64,000 bases of DNA from JALZVT01 sp964611345 (GCA_964611345.1 CAZSYU010000007.1:1-64000), one strand, 5' to 3'; shown: positions 54,031 to 63,188, counted from the stretch's first letter. Made by a program: numbers and translations. The notes: generated from the letters alone by a model not told the origin.

Positions 54031-55224
54031 CTAGTCCGGTAAGCCCAGCACGCGCTTCGCAATGACGTTGAGCTGCACTTCGGTAGTACCGCCTTCAATC
54101 GAGTTTGCTTTTGACCGCAACCAAGAACGAGTGGTGTTTAACTCACTGCCGGTAAACGCCTCGCCCTCCCAGCCAACGCTTTGGCTGCCCATGGTCTGCA
54201 ACATCAGCTCGTACTTGCGCTTGTTTTGCTCACTGCCGTAGTACTTGAACATTGAGGCAAGATGACCATTTGAGTTGCCACTGGCTGCCTCCTGGGCTGC
54301 CCGGGCTAGAGTGAGCTGAAACGCCTTGTCGTTCATGTTGTGATGGGTAACGTCGCCACGTAAGGATGCGTCTTCAATTTGTCCATTGCGCTCGCCAGCA
54401 TAGTTTTTGGCGTGCTCAGAAAGCGACCGACTGCCGCCTCCCAGGGCGCTGTTACCGCCAATGCCTGAAATCATCTGGCGTTCGTGTTGCAGTAGTCGTT
54501 TGGCAATGGTCCAGCCTTTGTTGAGCTCGCCCACGAGATTTTCTTTTGGAACCACCACGTTGTCGAAAAAGGTTTGGCAAAACGGTGACGCACCGCTGAT
54601 GAGTGGAATTGGGGATGTTGTGACGCCCTCTGACTCCATATCGAACAGCAAGAAACTGATGCCTTCGTGCTTTGGTACGTCTGGTTTGGTGCGCACCAGA
54701 CAAAAAATCCAGTCAGCGTGGTTGGCGTAAGAGGTCCAGATTTTTGCTCCGTTTACCAGATAGTTGTCGCCCTGGTCTTCGGCTTTGGTTTGCAACCCTG
54801 CCAAATCGGAGCCGTAGTTGGGTTCTGAGTAACCCTGGCACCAGCGAATTTCGCCACGCACAATGGGCGGCAGAAAACGCTGTTTTTGTTCCTCGGAGGC
54901 GTACTCCAGCAGTGCCGGGCCGAGCATCCAGATGCCGAAGCTGTTCAAAGCCGGGCGGGCCTTAATGCGCGCGAGTTCTTCTGCGAGCACGCGGTTCTCG
55001 TCATGGTTCAGTCCGCCACCGCCATATTCTTTGGGCCAGGTAGGTACCGTCCAACCCCGGCTTGCCATGTTATCGAGCCATAGTTTGGCATCGGGATTTG
55101 GATACTCGGCGTTACGACCACCCCAGACTGTTTCAGCTTCAGGCATGGGGGTGCGCATTGAGGCTGGACAGTTGGCTTCCAGCCAGTCCCGGGTTTGCGC
55201 TCTGAAAGCACTCAGATCTGTCAC
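54031..55224 (-). CDS. Acyl-CoA dehydrogenase
   Basis: An acyl-CoA dehydrogenase of about 397 residues. A GGAG site lies 6 bases before the GTG at 55224; the GTG at 55236 lacks one. WCQGYSEPNYGSDLAGLQTKAEDQGDNYLVNGAKIWTSYANHADWIFCLVRT is the FAD/substrate region, and the C-terminus holds EGGTTEVQLNVIAKRVLGLP. Members of this type often act on branched or side-chain acyl-CoA. Divergent from the flavin reductase. Confidence 0.92.
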   Translation of the reverse strand: MTDLSAFRAQTRDWLEANCPASMRTPMPEAETVWGGRNAEYPNPDAKLWLDNMASRGWTVPTWPKEYGGGGLNHDENRVLAEELARIKARPALNSFGIWMLGPALLEYASEEQKQRFLPPIVRGEIRWCQGYSEPNYGSDLAGLQTKAEDQGDNYLVNGAKIWTSYANHADWIFCLVRTKPDVPKHEGISFLLFDMESEGVTTSPIPLISGASPFCQTFFDNVVVPKENLVGELNKGWTIAKRLLQHERQMISGIGGNSALGGGSRSLSEHAKNYAGERNGQIEDASLRGDVTHHNMNDKAFQLTLARAAQEAASGNSNGHLASMFKYYGSEQNKRKYELMLQTMGSQSVGWEGEAFTGSELNTTRSWLRSKANSIEGGTTEVQLNVIAKRVLGLPD

Positions 55225-55384
55225 TAGGGTCTCCACATCTCGGTTCGGTCATGATCAGTTTAACACCCCCGGCCCAGTCCGAGGTCCAGTCCGAGAAATG
55301 GTGCGACTAATGGTGCGAGGGAATGGCGCAGGGCAAGCTGTATACTGCTGGTCGGGTTTCAGCGAAGTAACAGTGAGCCAGAGT

Positions 55385-55897
55385 ATGCAGGACGATAACA
55401 ACGAGGCTATTACAGCTCCGTTTGATCAAAAAGACTTCCGGTCCACCATGGGCCAGTTCTGCACGGGTGTTGTGATTGCCACTGGCGCGCCAAACGGAGT
55501 GCCTGCCGGGTTTGCTGCCCAGTCCTTTGTATCGTTGTCGCTGGATCCGCCACTGGTCGCGATTTGTCCAGGTAAAGGCAGTACCAGTTGGCCAAAAATT
55601 CGTGATTCAGGTGCGTTTTGCGTGAACATGCTGCACGCGAGCCAGGTTGAGGTGTGTAACAACTTTGCGCGCTCTGGTGGTGACAAATTCAGTGATCTTG
55701 CCTGGTCGAGGGGTATCACCGGGGCACCTATTCTCGCTGACGCCCTTACCTACGTGGAGTGCACGCTCGAAAACGAATTTAATGCCGGTGACCACACCAT
55801 CGCGGTGGGTCGCGTTAAGGCCTACAAGCGGCTCGACGAAGAAGCTGGGCCATTGTTGTTTTTTCGCGGCAAGTACGGCCAGTTTGAGGCGTTTTAA
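55385..55897 (+). CDS. Flavin reductase family protein
   Basis: A 170-residue flavin reductase domain protein (FMN-binding split-barrel, HpaC-like). It starts at the ATG at 55385 or the GTG at 55373; a much longer frame reaches back into the antisense of the acyl-CoA dehydrogenase and is not real. DFRSTMGQFCTGVVIATG, GFAAQSFVSLSLDPPLVAICPGKGSTSWPKIRDSGAFCVNML and the FFRGKYGQF end are conserved. It would supply reduced FMN to a monooxygenase, perhaps an LLM-type one. Confidence 0.9.
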   Translation: MQDDNNEAITAPFDQKDFRSTMGQFCTGVVIATGAPNGVPAGFAAQSFVSLSLDPPLVAICPGKGSTSWPKIRDSGAFCVNMLHASQVEVCNNFARSGGDKFSDLAWSRGITGAPILADALTYVECTLENEFNAGDHTIAVGRVKAYKRLDEEAGPLLFFRGKYGQFEAF

Positions 55898-55908
55898 GCG
55901 CAGGTGCC

Positions 55909-56592
55909 CTAGCTCAGGCCGTCTATTGGCACCGCGGCGCCATGAATATCGGCCGCTGCGGAGCTAGCCAGAAACGCCATAACCCGCGCGATACTCGCAG
56001 GGCTCACCCAGCGCGAAAAATCTTCATCCGGCATGGCGTCCCGATTTGGCGGGGTGTCGATGAGGCTTGGTAATACCGCGTTGACGTTAATGGCCTGTTC
56101 TTTTAACTCGTCTGCCATCGTTTCGGTAAGTCGAATAACCGCGCTTTTTGATGCTACGTAGGCGCCCATGGTGGCCGCACCGCGCAGGCCCGCGCGCGCG
56201 GCAACGTTGATTATTTTTCCGCCGTTTTGTTTCAGCATTTGTGGGACAACAGCCTGGGCCATGTTAACGACAGAGCCCGTGTTGAGCTTGTGCATAAGCT
56301 CCCAGGTTGCGACGGGCGTGTCGTGAACCTGGTCGCCCATCGCAAAACCCCCAGCAACGTTTGCCAGTACGTCGATGCGACCATGCTGATCAATTACCTG
56401 GCTGATCGCTGCTGCGCAACTCTCCGGTGCAAACAAATCACAGGGAATAATGTTGGCGGATTCCACGATGTCGAGACCGGCGCAGGTTGCACCACGGGCT
56501 GTGAACTCGCTCACCACCGCGCTACCGAGTGCGCCAGCGGCACCGGTGACCACAACTACCTTGGCTGCGAAGTCTTGTTCTGTAGCACTCAT
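55909..56592 (-). CDS. Short-chain dehydrogenase with altered Ser
   Basis: A 227-residue SDR. Cofactor motif TGAAGALG (16-23), N105 and Y145-x3-K149 (GAYVASKS) are present. The usual catalytic serine 13 residues before the tyrosine is alanine (A132 in INVAARAGLRG). It ends with DIHGAAVPIDGLS. Its start overlaps the stop of the LLM gene (ATGA), so both are coupled. Possibly a structural or atypical reductase. Confidence 0.88.
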   Translation of the reverse strand: MSATEQDFAAKVVVVTGAAGALGSAVVSEFTARGATCAGLDIVESANIIPCDLFAPESCAAAISQVIDQHGRIDVLANVAGGFAMGDQVHDTPVATWELMHKLNTGSVVNMAQAVVPQMLKQNGGKIINVAARAGLRGAATMGAYVASKSAVIRLTETMADELKEQAINVNAVLPSLIDTPPNRDAMPDEDFSRWVSPASIARVMAFLASSAAADIHGAAVPIDGLS

Positions 56593-57461
56593 CCCGCCAG
56601 TTCCTCCAGAGCGTGCCAGTGCAGGTCTCCCGCAACGCCGTTGGGATTAACGGGTTGGATGCAGACATGACTGGCACCGGCCTGGAAGTGCTCATCGATT
56701 CGCTGTTGTATTTGCGCCTGCGTACCCCAGGCATAGGTGGTGTCGACAAACTTGTCAGAGCCGCCGTTTTCCAGGTCGGCTTCTGTCAGGCCCATGCGTA
56801 GCCAGTTGTTTCGATAGTTGGGCAGGCCAATGTAAGTTTTGGCATTTTCGCGCGCGAGTTCGCGAGCTTTGCCAGCATCGGTTTCGAAGATGACTTTCTG
56901 TTCGACACACAGCCAGGCATCCGCGCCGAGTATTTCCCGGGCGGTAGCGGTGTGATCGGGTGAGGTGAAGTAGGGGTGCGCGCCGGTGCACATGTCACGC
57001 GCCAGCTCCAGCATGCGTGGACCCAGGGCCGCGATAATTCGTTTTGGGGCGTCTGCCGCCTTGGGGCCGACATAAATTGAATTGTCCATGCCTTCGAGGT
57101 ATTTACGCATGGTGGCAACGGGTTTGCCGTAATGCAGACCACGAACGCCTTCTACCAAGGGTGCGTGGGAAACACCCATGCCTAGCAGAAAACGATCGCC
57201 GGATTGCTCAGCCAGTGTGTGTTGAGCGGCAACAGTGACACCGGGCTCACGGTTGTAGATGTTGGCGATGCCGGTTGCGATGTTCAGGGTTTTGGTGTGG
57301 GCGAGCAGCCAGGCAGCGTGTGCCAGCGGGTGTCGACCAACGGTCTCAGGAATCCACAGCGCCGAGTATCCGAGTCCTTCGATTCGCTCTGCTGTTTCTG
57401 CAGCGGCCGTGGCCGGCATGGTCTCGGTGAAATACCACACGCCCAGTTTGCCTAAGTTCAT
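56589..57461 (-). CDS. LLM-class F420-type oxidoreductase
   Basis: A 290-residue luciferase-like protein of the TIGR03620-like group. GLGYSALWIPETVGRHPLAHAAWLLAHTKTLNIATGIANIYNREPGV and GDRFLLGMGVSH are typical. Start ATG with GGGGAG. It is the first gene of an operon with the SDR. Cofactor may be F420 or FMN. It shares the superfamily, not a close match, with 9634-10491. Confidence 0.88.
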   Translation of the reverse strand: MNLGKLGVWYFTETMPATAAAETAERIEGLGYSALWIPETVGRHPLAHAAWLLAHTKTLNIATGIANIYNREPGVTVAAQHTLAEQSGDRFLLGMGVSHAPLVEGVRGLHYGKPVATMRKYLEGMDNSIYVGPKAADAPKRIIAALGPRMLELARDMCTGAHPYFTSPDHTATAREILGADAWLCVEQKVIFETDAGKARELARENAKTYIGLPNYRNNWLRMGLTEADLENGGSDKFVDTTYAWGTQAQIQQRIDEHFQAGASHVCIQPVNPNGVAGDLHWHALEELAG

Positions 57462-57537
57462 TGTTTCTCCCCCTCTCTTTAGTGTGAGTTGTACTTGTTG
57501 GTGTCGATGTTCTTGGTTGTTATTGACCCAGTATGAT

Positions 57538-57566
57538 TTGACTGCTCGATCATTAAAGCATCGATT
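57538..57566 (+). promoter_or_regulatory. Possible promoter of the MATE gene
   Basis: TTGACT and TCGATT separated by 17 bases; the -10 box is weak. In the 253-base spacer before the MATE gene, where nothing else was seen. Confidence 0.35.
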
Positions 57567-57714
57567 CTAGTCCAGAATGGTCCTCTAATACCGCAAGACT
57601 TGATGCTGCTGCTCGGATGCTTGGTCGGACTCAGGCATTATGGTGCGCTGTCTGCGAGAACCTCCTTGCGTAGGCAACACCCAACCAGGCACGCGTGACA
57701 CAAATGGAAGTTAA

Positions 57715-59109
57715 TTGAGCACCGACCAGTCCACAGGCATCGATGAAGACGCAACAGAAGCCGCAACAGAGACTGGGGAAAGACCCAGCATCATGCAGCT
57801 GGCGCTGCCATCCATTCTGGGCAATCTGCTCTACACCATTGTCGGTGTCGTACAGACGCTGTTTGTGGGCGAACTGGGATCATCTGCGCTAGCAGCTATT
57901 GGCGCCGGTCAGCGAGTGTTCTTTGCTCTGCAAGCGATTCTGCTCGCCATAACTGCGGGTACCACCGCCCTGGTCGCGCGTGCCTGGGGAGCGAATGATC
58001 CCCGCGAGGCGAGTCGAGTGACCATGGCGAGCCTGGTGGTTGGTGGTGTGTTTTCCTTACTTGCCATGCTGATTGGGGTCTTTCTGGCTCGACCGATTGC
58101 TGGGCTCTTTGGGCTGGATGAACTCACTCTGGATCTTGCGGCCGAGAACATTCGTCTGTTGAGTTTTTTCAACCTGGCGTTTGCCGTTAATTTTATTCTC
58201 GCCGCCAGCTTGCGCGCTATTGGTGATGCCTGGTCGCCACTTATTTTAGGTGCTGTTGTAAACGCACTGAATATTCCGTTGCTGTATGTGTTGGTGTTTG
58301 GCAAGTTCGGCTTTCCGCAGATGGGTGTGGCTGGCGCTGCCCTGGCGGCTGGCATCGCATTTAGCGTTGGCGCGGGCTTGCTGCTTGGGCTATGGATGAC
58401 GCAACGTTTCGACCTGAAGTACTCCAAGGGTGGCTGGTGGCGGCGCGAACGGTTGAAGCGGTTGCTGGAGATAGGGTTCCCTGCCGGTGTTGAGCAACTT
58501 GTGTTTCAAATCGGCTTTTTTGTGTTTCTCATGCTCATCGGCCGCTACTACGGCACCGCGGCCTTTGCGGCCTATAACATCGGCGTCACCATGTTGATGG
58601 TGTGCATGACCGTGGGCTTTGGGTTCTCCATTGCAGGATCTACTTTGGTTGGCCAAAACCTCGGAGCCAATGATCCCGACGGGGCGGCACGCAGCGGCTG
58701 GCGGGCGATGGGCTACGCGGTGTTGTTTATGGGGCTGCTCGGGTTGGTGGTATTGCTTAATGCCCAGTGGCTCGCCGAGGCGTTTATTGGTGATGACGAA
58801 GAGACAGTACGTTACACCGTGCAGTTTGTGTCGCTGTTAGGCGCCATGATGCCATTAATGGCGGTGGAATTTTCTATAGGTGGTGCACTCCGGGGCGCTG
58901 GCGACACGCGCTTTCCGCTGATAGCAACCTTCCTTGGATTAATTGGCATGCGTTGTGGTTTGGCTGCGTTATTCACCTGGCTTGAGCTTCCAGTATTCTG
59001 GGTTTACGCCAGTCTTGTAGGTGACTACGTGTTAAAGGCGATTATGTTGATCTGGCGGTTTAGGAACGGCCGCTGGAAAACCATAGTGCGAATACCCGAG
59101 ACAACCTGA
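57715..59109 (+). CDS. MATE family efflux transporter
   Basis: A 464-residue exporter with about 12 helices. TTG start with a GGAAG site; the first 25 residues are acidic and hydrophilic. LALPSILGNLLYTIVGVVQTLFVGELGSSALAAIGAGQRV and the mid-protein AGVEQLVFQIGFFVFLMLIGRYYG are typical of both halves. It would export cationic compounds with Na+ or H+. The next gene follows by 4 bases. Confidence 0.92.
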   Translation: MSTDQSTGIDEDATEAATETGERPSIMQLALPSILGNLLYTIVGVVQTLFVGELGSSALAAIGAGQRVFFALQAILLAITAGTTALVARAWGANDPREASRVTMASLVVGGVFSLLAMLIGVFLARPIAGLFGLDELTLDLAAENIRLLSFFNLAFAVNFILAASLRAIGDAWSPLILGAVVNALNIPLLYVLVFGKFGFPQMGVAGAALAAGIAFSVGAGLLLGLWMTQRFDLKYSKGGWWRRERLKRLLEIGFPAGVEQLVFQIGFFVFLMLIGRYYGTAAFAAYNIGVTMLMVCMTVGFGFSIAGSTLVGQNLGANDPDGAARSGWRAMGYAVLFMGLLGLVVLLNAQWLAEAFIGDDEETVRYTVQFVSLLGAMMPLMAVEFSIGGALRGAGDTRFPLIATFLGLIGMRCGLAALFTWLELPVFWVYASLVGDYVLKAIMLIWRFRNGRWKTIVRIPETT

Positions 59110-59113
59110 TGTT

Positions 59114-59998
59114 ATGCCAGAGCTACCAGACTTAACCGTTTATTTGCATCATCTTGAACGGCGGGTGTTGAACCAGGAGCTGTGCGATGTGCGCCTTGCC
59201 AGCATGTTCTTGCTGCGTACTGTTGAACCCCCGATTACAGACGTGGTTGGCAAACCTGTGCAGCGTCTATCGCGCCTTGGCAAGCAGTTGGTGTTTGGCT
59301 TTCCGGAGGAGCGCCATATGGTGATACACCTCATGGTGAGTGGCCGATTGCGCTGGCAGAAACCTAACGCAAGCATCAAGGGGCGCAATATTGTCGCCGC
59401 GTTTGATTTCCCTGATGGCACCTTGTTGTTTACCGAAGCAAGCAAAAAGAAACGAGCGTCATTGCGTGTCGTTGATGATGCAGGTCTGGCCGCACTTGAT
59501 ATGGGTGGTCTGGAGGTATTTGCGATTAGCTGCGAACAGTTTATCGAGCGCTTGCGGGACAGTGGCCACACCTTGAAGAGAGCGTTAACCGATCAGCGCG
59601 TGTTCGCTGGTATTGGCAACGCGTACTCAGACGAAATTCTGTTGCGGGCCCGAATGTCGCCATTCAAACGGGCCGGTCAGTTGAGCGATGAGGACGGTGC
59701 AATTCTGTTCGAGGCAACCAAGAGCGTGATGACCCAGTGGGCGGACCACTTGCTGGCTAGTAGCGGCGATAAATTTCCGGACAAGGTTACCGCGTTTCAC
59801 GAGAACATGGCCGTGCATGGGAAATACAAACAACCTTGTCCGGTATGCAGTGCGCCCGTGCAGCGCATTGTGTATGCAGAAAACGAGGCGAACTACTGTG
59901 CCGGCTGCCAGACGGATGGCAAACTATTAGCGGATCGATCCCTGTCGCGCCTGTTAAAGGATAACTGGCCAAAACGCCTCGAAGATCTCGAAGGCTAA
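59114..59998 (+). CDS. Fpg/Nei-type DNA glycosylase with altered finger
   Basis: A 294-residue Fpg/Nei-family protein. The catalytic P2 and E3 (MPELPD) and the DNA-lyase lysine K57 (RLGKQL) are in place, and AGIGNAYSDEIL is intact. A C-x2-C-x16-C-x2-C zinc finger closes the protein (CPVC...CAGC). Two changes: the usual E6 is D, and the finger Arg five residues before the third Cys is N. It likely still removes oxidised bases, but with altered recognition. Follows the MATE gene by 4 bases. Confidence 0.9.
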   Translation: MPELPDLTVYLHHLERRVLNQELCDVRLASMFLLRTVEPPITDVVGKPVQRLSRLGKQLVFGFPEERHMVIHLMVSGRLRWQKPNASIKGRNIVAAFDFPDGTLLFTEASKKKRASLRVVDDAGLAALDMGGLEVFAISCEQFIERLRDSGHTLKRALTDQRVFAGIGNAYSDEILLRARMSPFKRAGQLSDEDGAILFEATKSVMTQWADHLLASSGDKFPDKVTAFHENMAVHGKYKQPCPVCSAPVQRIVYAENEANYCAGCQTDGKLLADRSLSRLLKDNWPKRLEDLEG

Positions 59999-60019
59999 CT
60001 CGCAACCCAAGGTCGCAGC

Positions 60020-61165
60020 CTAGGCGTTGCGCAATTCGCTGGAAGACAGGTCAATGCGAAACTGGTCTTCGGTGACCTCGTCGCACAGTTTGCGTAGTGC
60101 CGTGGGGATATCGCTGTTTGAGAGCGTGACAAACTCACCATCGGCTACACGCCCAAATACCAAAAACCGGTTGCCTAACCGGGCGAGTTCGGCGAAAGCT
60201 TCATGCATTACTTTGTTGCTTGCGTAGTATCTGTCCCTGCCTATTCGCACCAGGGTATCGATGCCGACGATAAAAACCGCCCCCGGAAACTGGCGCGCTT
60301 TTTCGATAAACGTAGGGAGGCGGGTTAGCCACAGTGGCTGGTCAGCGAACTGCGCGGAGCGTTTCGCGAGATCGTGAAAGCTCAGTGCCGGTTTGTCCAC
60401 GTTGTCAACGCAAATTTCGAAAGCGACCGGTTTGCCGAGTATTTTGCTGGCATGCTCAGCCATTGCGAGATGCCCGCGATGCAGCGGATTAAATGACCCT
60501 GGGAACAGCAAGTCTGGCACGGAGTTGCCCGGCGTTTGTAGTTCGGCAAAAGATTCTTTCGCAAGCAGGCGTGTCCATTGCTCGGTGGCTTCGTCGAGTT
60601 TGGTTTCGACTTTATTTTTTGCTCGAATGCGCTTGCCGTCGCGCGTCTGTGTCTGGTCGCTGATTAAGCCAATGCGCAGTACGCGATCAAGTAACGTAAG
60701 TGCCCGTAGAGTAATTTCTGCTTCTTCGGCGAGACGATCACCGATGCCGTCTGCGCCCTTGGCGAATACGACGGAGAGCGAGGCAGTGCAATCTATGGTT
60801 TGTACCGCCAGATGAGCGCGATGCTCACCACGTTTGGGGCGATTGGTTGCCAGCGCTGCGGTACAGGCGAAGCCGAATATGTTTTGTAGAGCAGTGTCTG
60901 GTGCCAGAATGCGCGCTCGTTGCCAGGCTGCCATCGCCAATGCACGAGCGGTGTCAGCGCTGCAGGATTGGTCGGGTGTGCCTCCCAGCGTGTCTGCCAG
61001 TGCGGTTTCTGCATAGGGCACCGACGCCTCCAGAACCGTTGCGGACGCGCCCGGTACGGTGAGTAATTCGGTGCAGAAAGAAATGCCGCCACCCGTCACG
61101 TTGAATACGCCGAGGTATGGGCTGCGATGCAGTGCTTGCGCTGCTTCAGTCGTCGAGGAAGTCAT
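60020..61165 (-). CDS. PncC-like/nucleotidyltransferase fusion
   Basis: A 381-residue two-domain protein. N-terminal half (about 15-170) resembles the CinA C-terminal domain, i.e. nicotinamide-nucleotide amidase PncC (TGGGISFCTELLTVPGASATVLEASVPYAE; ESCTGG of the family is FNVTGG here). The C-terminal half (about 215-381) is a nucleotidyltransferase with FPGSFNPLHRGH (221-232) and SSSELR near the end, as in NadD/NadM. The two domains could make the two steps NMN to NaMN to NaAD, or recycle another nucleotide. Its start overlaps the hydrolase gene by 20 bases. Confidence 0.75.
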   Translation of the reverse strand: MTSSTTEAAQALHRSPYLGVFNVTGGGISFCTELLTVPGASATVLEASVPYAETALADTLGGTPDQSCSADTARALAMAAWQRARILAPDTALQNIFGFACTAALATNRPKRGEHRAHLAVQTIDCTASLSVVFAKGADGIGDRLAEEAEITLRALTLLDRVLRIGLISDQTQTRDGKRIRAKNKVETKLDEATEQWTRLLAKESFAELQTPGNSVPDLLFPGSFNPLHRGHLAMAEHASKILGKPVAFEICVDNVDKPALSFHDLAKRSAQFADQPLWLTRLPTFIEKARQFPGAVFIVGIDTLVRIGRDRYYASNKVMHEAFAELARLGNRFLVFGRVADGEFVTLSNSDIPTALRKLCDEVTEDQFRIDLSSSELRNA

Positions 61166-62015
61166 CTACCAAACCGCAGAATTGATCGAGTTGATCATGG
61201 TGCACCCAGTGACCCGCCTGCTCGATGGTTTCGACTCGGGCATTAGAGAATCGAGCCGCGCGACCGTCGGCAGCCGGGTCGGACGCCCAGGATTCGGCCC
61301 CACGCACCAGCATGACCGGTCGATCGATCCGCTCGTGCAGGCGGTGTTGGTCGGCAAAGGCAAGACCAATGGGTGGAAAGGCGCGCACGTAATTGTCGAA
61401 CTTCCAGCTATAGGTGCCGTCTTCGTTGCGGTTGATGCCGTGCACTGTCAGGTGACGAGCTTGTGCCTCATTCAAATGTGGGTTTTCAGACTGCATGCGC
61501 TGAAACGCGTCTTCGATGGTTGGATACCGCCGCGGTGTTCTGCCACTTAGTTTACGCAGGTCGTCGATCCAGCCGGTAACCCGATCTTCGACCGGTACGG
61601 CAAGGCGTTCCTCGATCATTTTGGGGGGTGGCCCCATGCCTTCGATGGCAACGAGCTGCTTCACATTTTCAGGATACAGACCCGTATAGTTGACGGCGAT
61701 TGAGCCACCCAGGGAGTGCGCAACAATGGTGGCGGGTGTCATGCTGGTTTGATGCAGCAACTGGGAGATGTCGTACACGTAGTCAACGATGTTATAGGTG
61801 CCACCGACCAGCCACTGGGAGTCACCGTGTCCACGCAAATCGGGTGCAATGATGTGGTAGCGATCGCGAAAGCGTTCGGCAAACCAATCCCAGTTGCGGC
61901 AGTGATCGCGACCCCCGTGTACCAATAGCATCGGGGGCGCTTCCGGATTACCCCAGTCGACGTAGTGCAGGCGCAATCGTTGCGAGAAGTAGACATGGGA
62001 AGTTGGACCGTGCAT
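61146..62015 (-). CDS. Alpha/beta hydrolase
   Basis: A 289-residue alpha/beta hydrolase. Nucleophile S101 in A-H-S-L-G-G, HGGRDHCRNW after strand 3, catalytic His in EQAGHWVHHDQLDQF. Strong paralogue of the hydrolase at 17927 along the whole length. The stop is 20 bases inside the start of the PncC-like fusion gene, so the two are coupled. Substrate unknown. Confidence 0.87.
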   Translation of the reverse strand: MHGPTSHVYFSQRLRLHYVDWGNPEAPPMLLVHGGRDHCRNWDWFAERFRDRYHIIAPDLRGHGDSQWLVGGTYNIVDYVYDISQLLHQTSMTPATIVAHSLGGSIAVNYTGLYPENVKQLVAIEGMGPPPKMIEERLAVPVEDRVTGWIDDLRKLSGRTPRRYPTIEDAFQRMQSENPHLNEAQARHLTVHGINRNEDGTYSWKFDNYVRAFPPIGLAFADQHRLHERIDRPVMLVRGAESWASDPAADGRAARFSNARVETIEQAGHWVHHDQLDQFCGLVDDFLDD

Positions 62016-62042
62016 TTGGTTACCTGATGCTGCTAGGTGAGT

Positions 62043-63188
62043 CTAGAGAGTTCGGCTAATCAGTTCTTTCATGATTTCGTTAGTACCGCCGTAGATTTTC
62101 TGGACCCGCGCATCGGTATACATGCGGCTGATTTCGTATTCATCCATGTACCCCGCGCCGCCGTGAAGCTGTACGCAGGTGTCGATGATTTCGCATTGCT
62201 TGTCAGTGCACCAGTACTTGGCCATGCTCGCGCTAGCTGCATCCAGTTCGCCTTCGAGATGTCGCTCAACCAGTTGGTCAACGAACGCGCGGCCAATGGT
62301 GGCCTCGGTTGCGCATTCTGCCAGCCGGAACTTGGTGTTCTGAAAATCCATAATAGACTGCCCAAACGCCTTGCGTTCTTTTACGTAGTCGGCCGTGATC
62401 GCCAGCGCGCGCTCGGTGCAGACTACCGCGGCCTGGGCAATCGATAAGCGTTCCTGGGGTAGCTGCTGCATAAGTTGATAAAACCCTTTGCCTTCTTCAG
62501 TTCCAATCAGATTAGTCGCGGGTACCCGGCAGTCAGAGAAAAACAGCTCAGACGTATCAGCCGCTTTTTGGCCCATTTTCTTGAGGTTGCGACCACGCTC
62601 GAACCCCGCCGTATCAGCATCTACCAAAATGAGTGAGATGCCTTTAGCGCGGGCATTGGGGTCAGTTTTCGCAACCACAATCACCAGATCCGCATGTTGT
62701 CCATTGGTGATGTAGGTCTTGGCACCGTTAATGATGTAGTCGTCGCCGTCGCGCACGGCTGTGGTGCGGATGGCTTGCAGGTCTGAGCCTGTGTTGGGTT
62801 CGGTCATGGCGATCGCACCGACGGCTGCACCGCTCGCCATTTTGGGCAGCCAGTGTTTGCGTTGCTCTTCGGTGCCGTAGTGCAACAAATATGGCGCCAC
62901 GATCGTGCTGTGTACCTGGGTACCAAAACCAACCACACCCGCCTTGTGCATTTCTTCCATAACAACGGTTTCGTGGCGGTAATCACCGCCCGCGCCTCCA
63001 TACTCCTCAGGGATATCCGTTAATAGCAAACCCGCTTCGCCAGCTTTGTTCCAGGCGTCGCGATCCACCTTGCCCTGCGCCAACCAGCGCTCCGTATGCG
63101 GCACAAACTCGCGTTCGAAGAAGCGCGCTGAGGCATCCGCAAGAATACGCAGTTCATCGTTTTTCCAGGGGGATTCGTAGCCGTTCAT
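62043..63188 (-). CDS. Acyl-CoA dehydrogenase
   Basis: A 381-residue acyl-CoA dehydrogenase complete with GAIAMTEPNTGSDLQAIRTTAV..DYIINGAKTYITNG, FFSDCRVPATNLIGTEEGKGF and the C-terminal QLHGGAGYMDEYEISRMYTDARVQKIYGGTNEIMKELI, in which the base region is YGGTNEI. Closer to typical short/medium-chain or isovaleryl-type enzymes than the other two in the window. Confidence 0.95.
   Translation of the reverse strand: MNGYESPWKNDELRILADASARFFEREFVPHTERWLAQGKVDRDAWNKAGEAGLLLTDIPEEYGGAGGDYRHETVVMEEMHKAGVVGFGTQVHSTIVAPYLLHYGTEEQRKHWLPKMASGAAVGAIAMTEPNTGSDLQAIRTTAVRDGDDYIINGAKTYITNGQHADLVIVVAKTDPNARAKGISLILVDADTAGFERGRNLKKMGQKAADTSELFFSDCRVPATNLIGTEEGKGFYQLMQQLPQERLSIAQAAVVCTERALAITADYVKERKAFGQSIMDFQNTKFRLAECATEATIGRAFVDQLVERHLEGELDAASASMAKYWCTDKQCEIIDTCVQLHGGAGYMDEYEISRMYTDARVQKIYGGTNEIMKELISRTL

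Noticed and set aside
54863..55384. Long N-terminal extension of the flavin reductase frame
   Set aside because: It is antisense to a well-supported acyl-CoA dehydrogenase and has no protein-like pattern.
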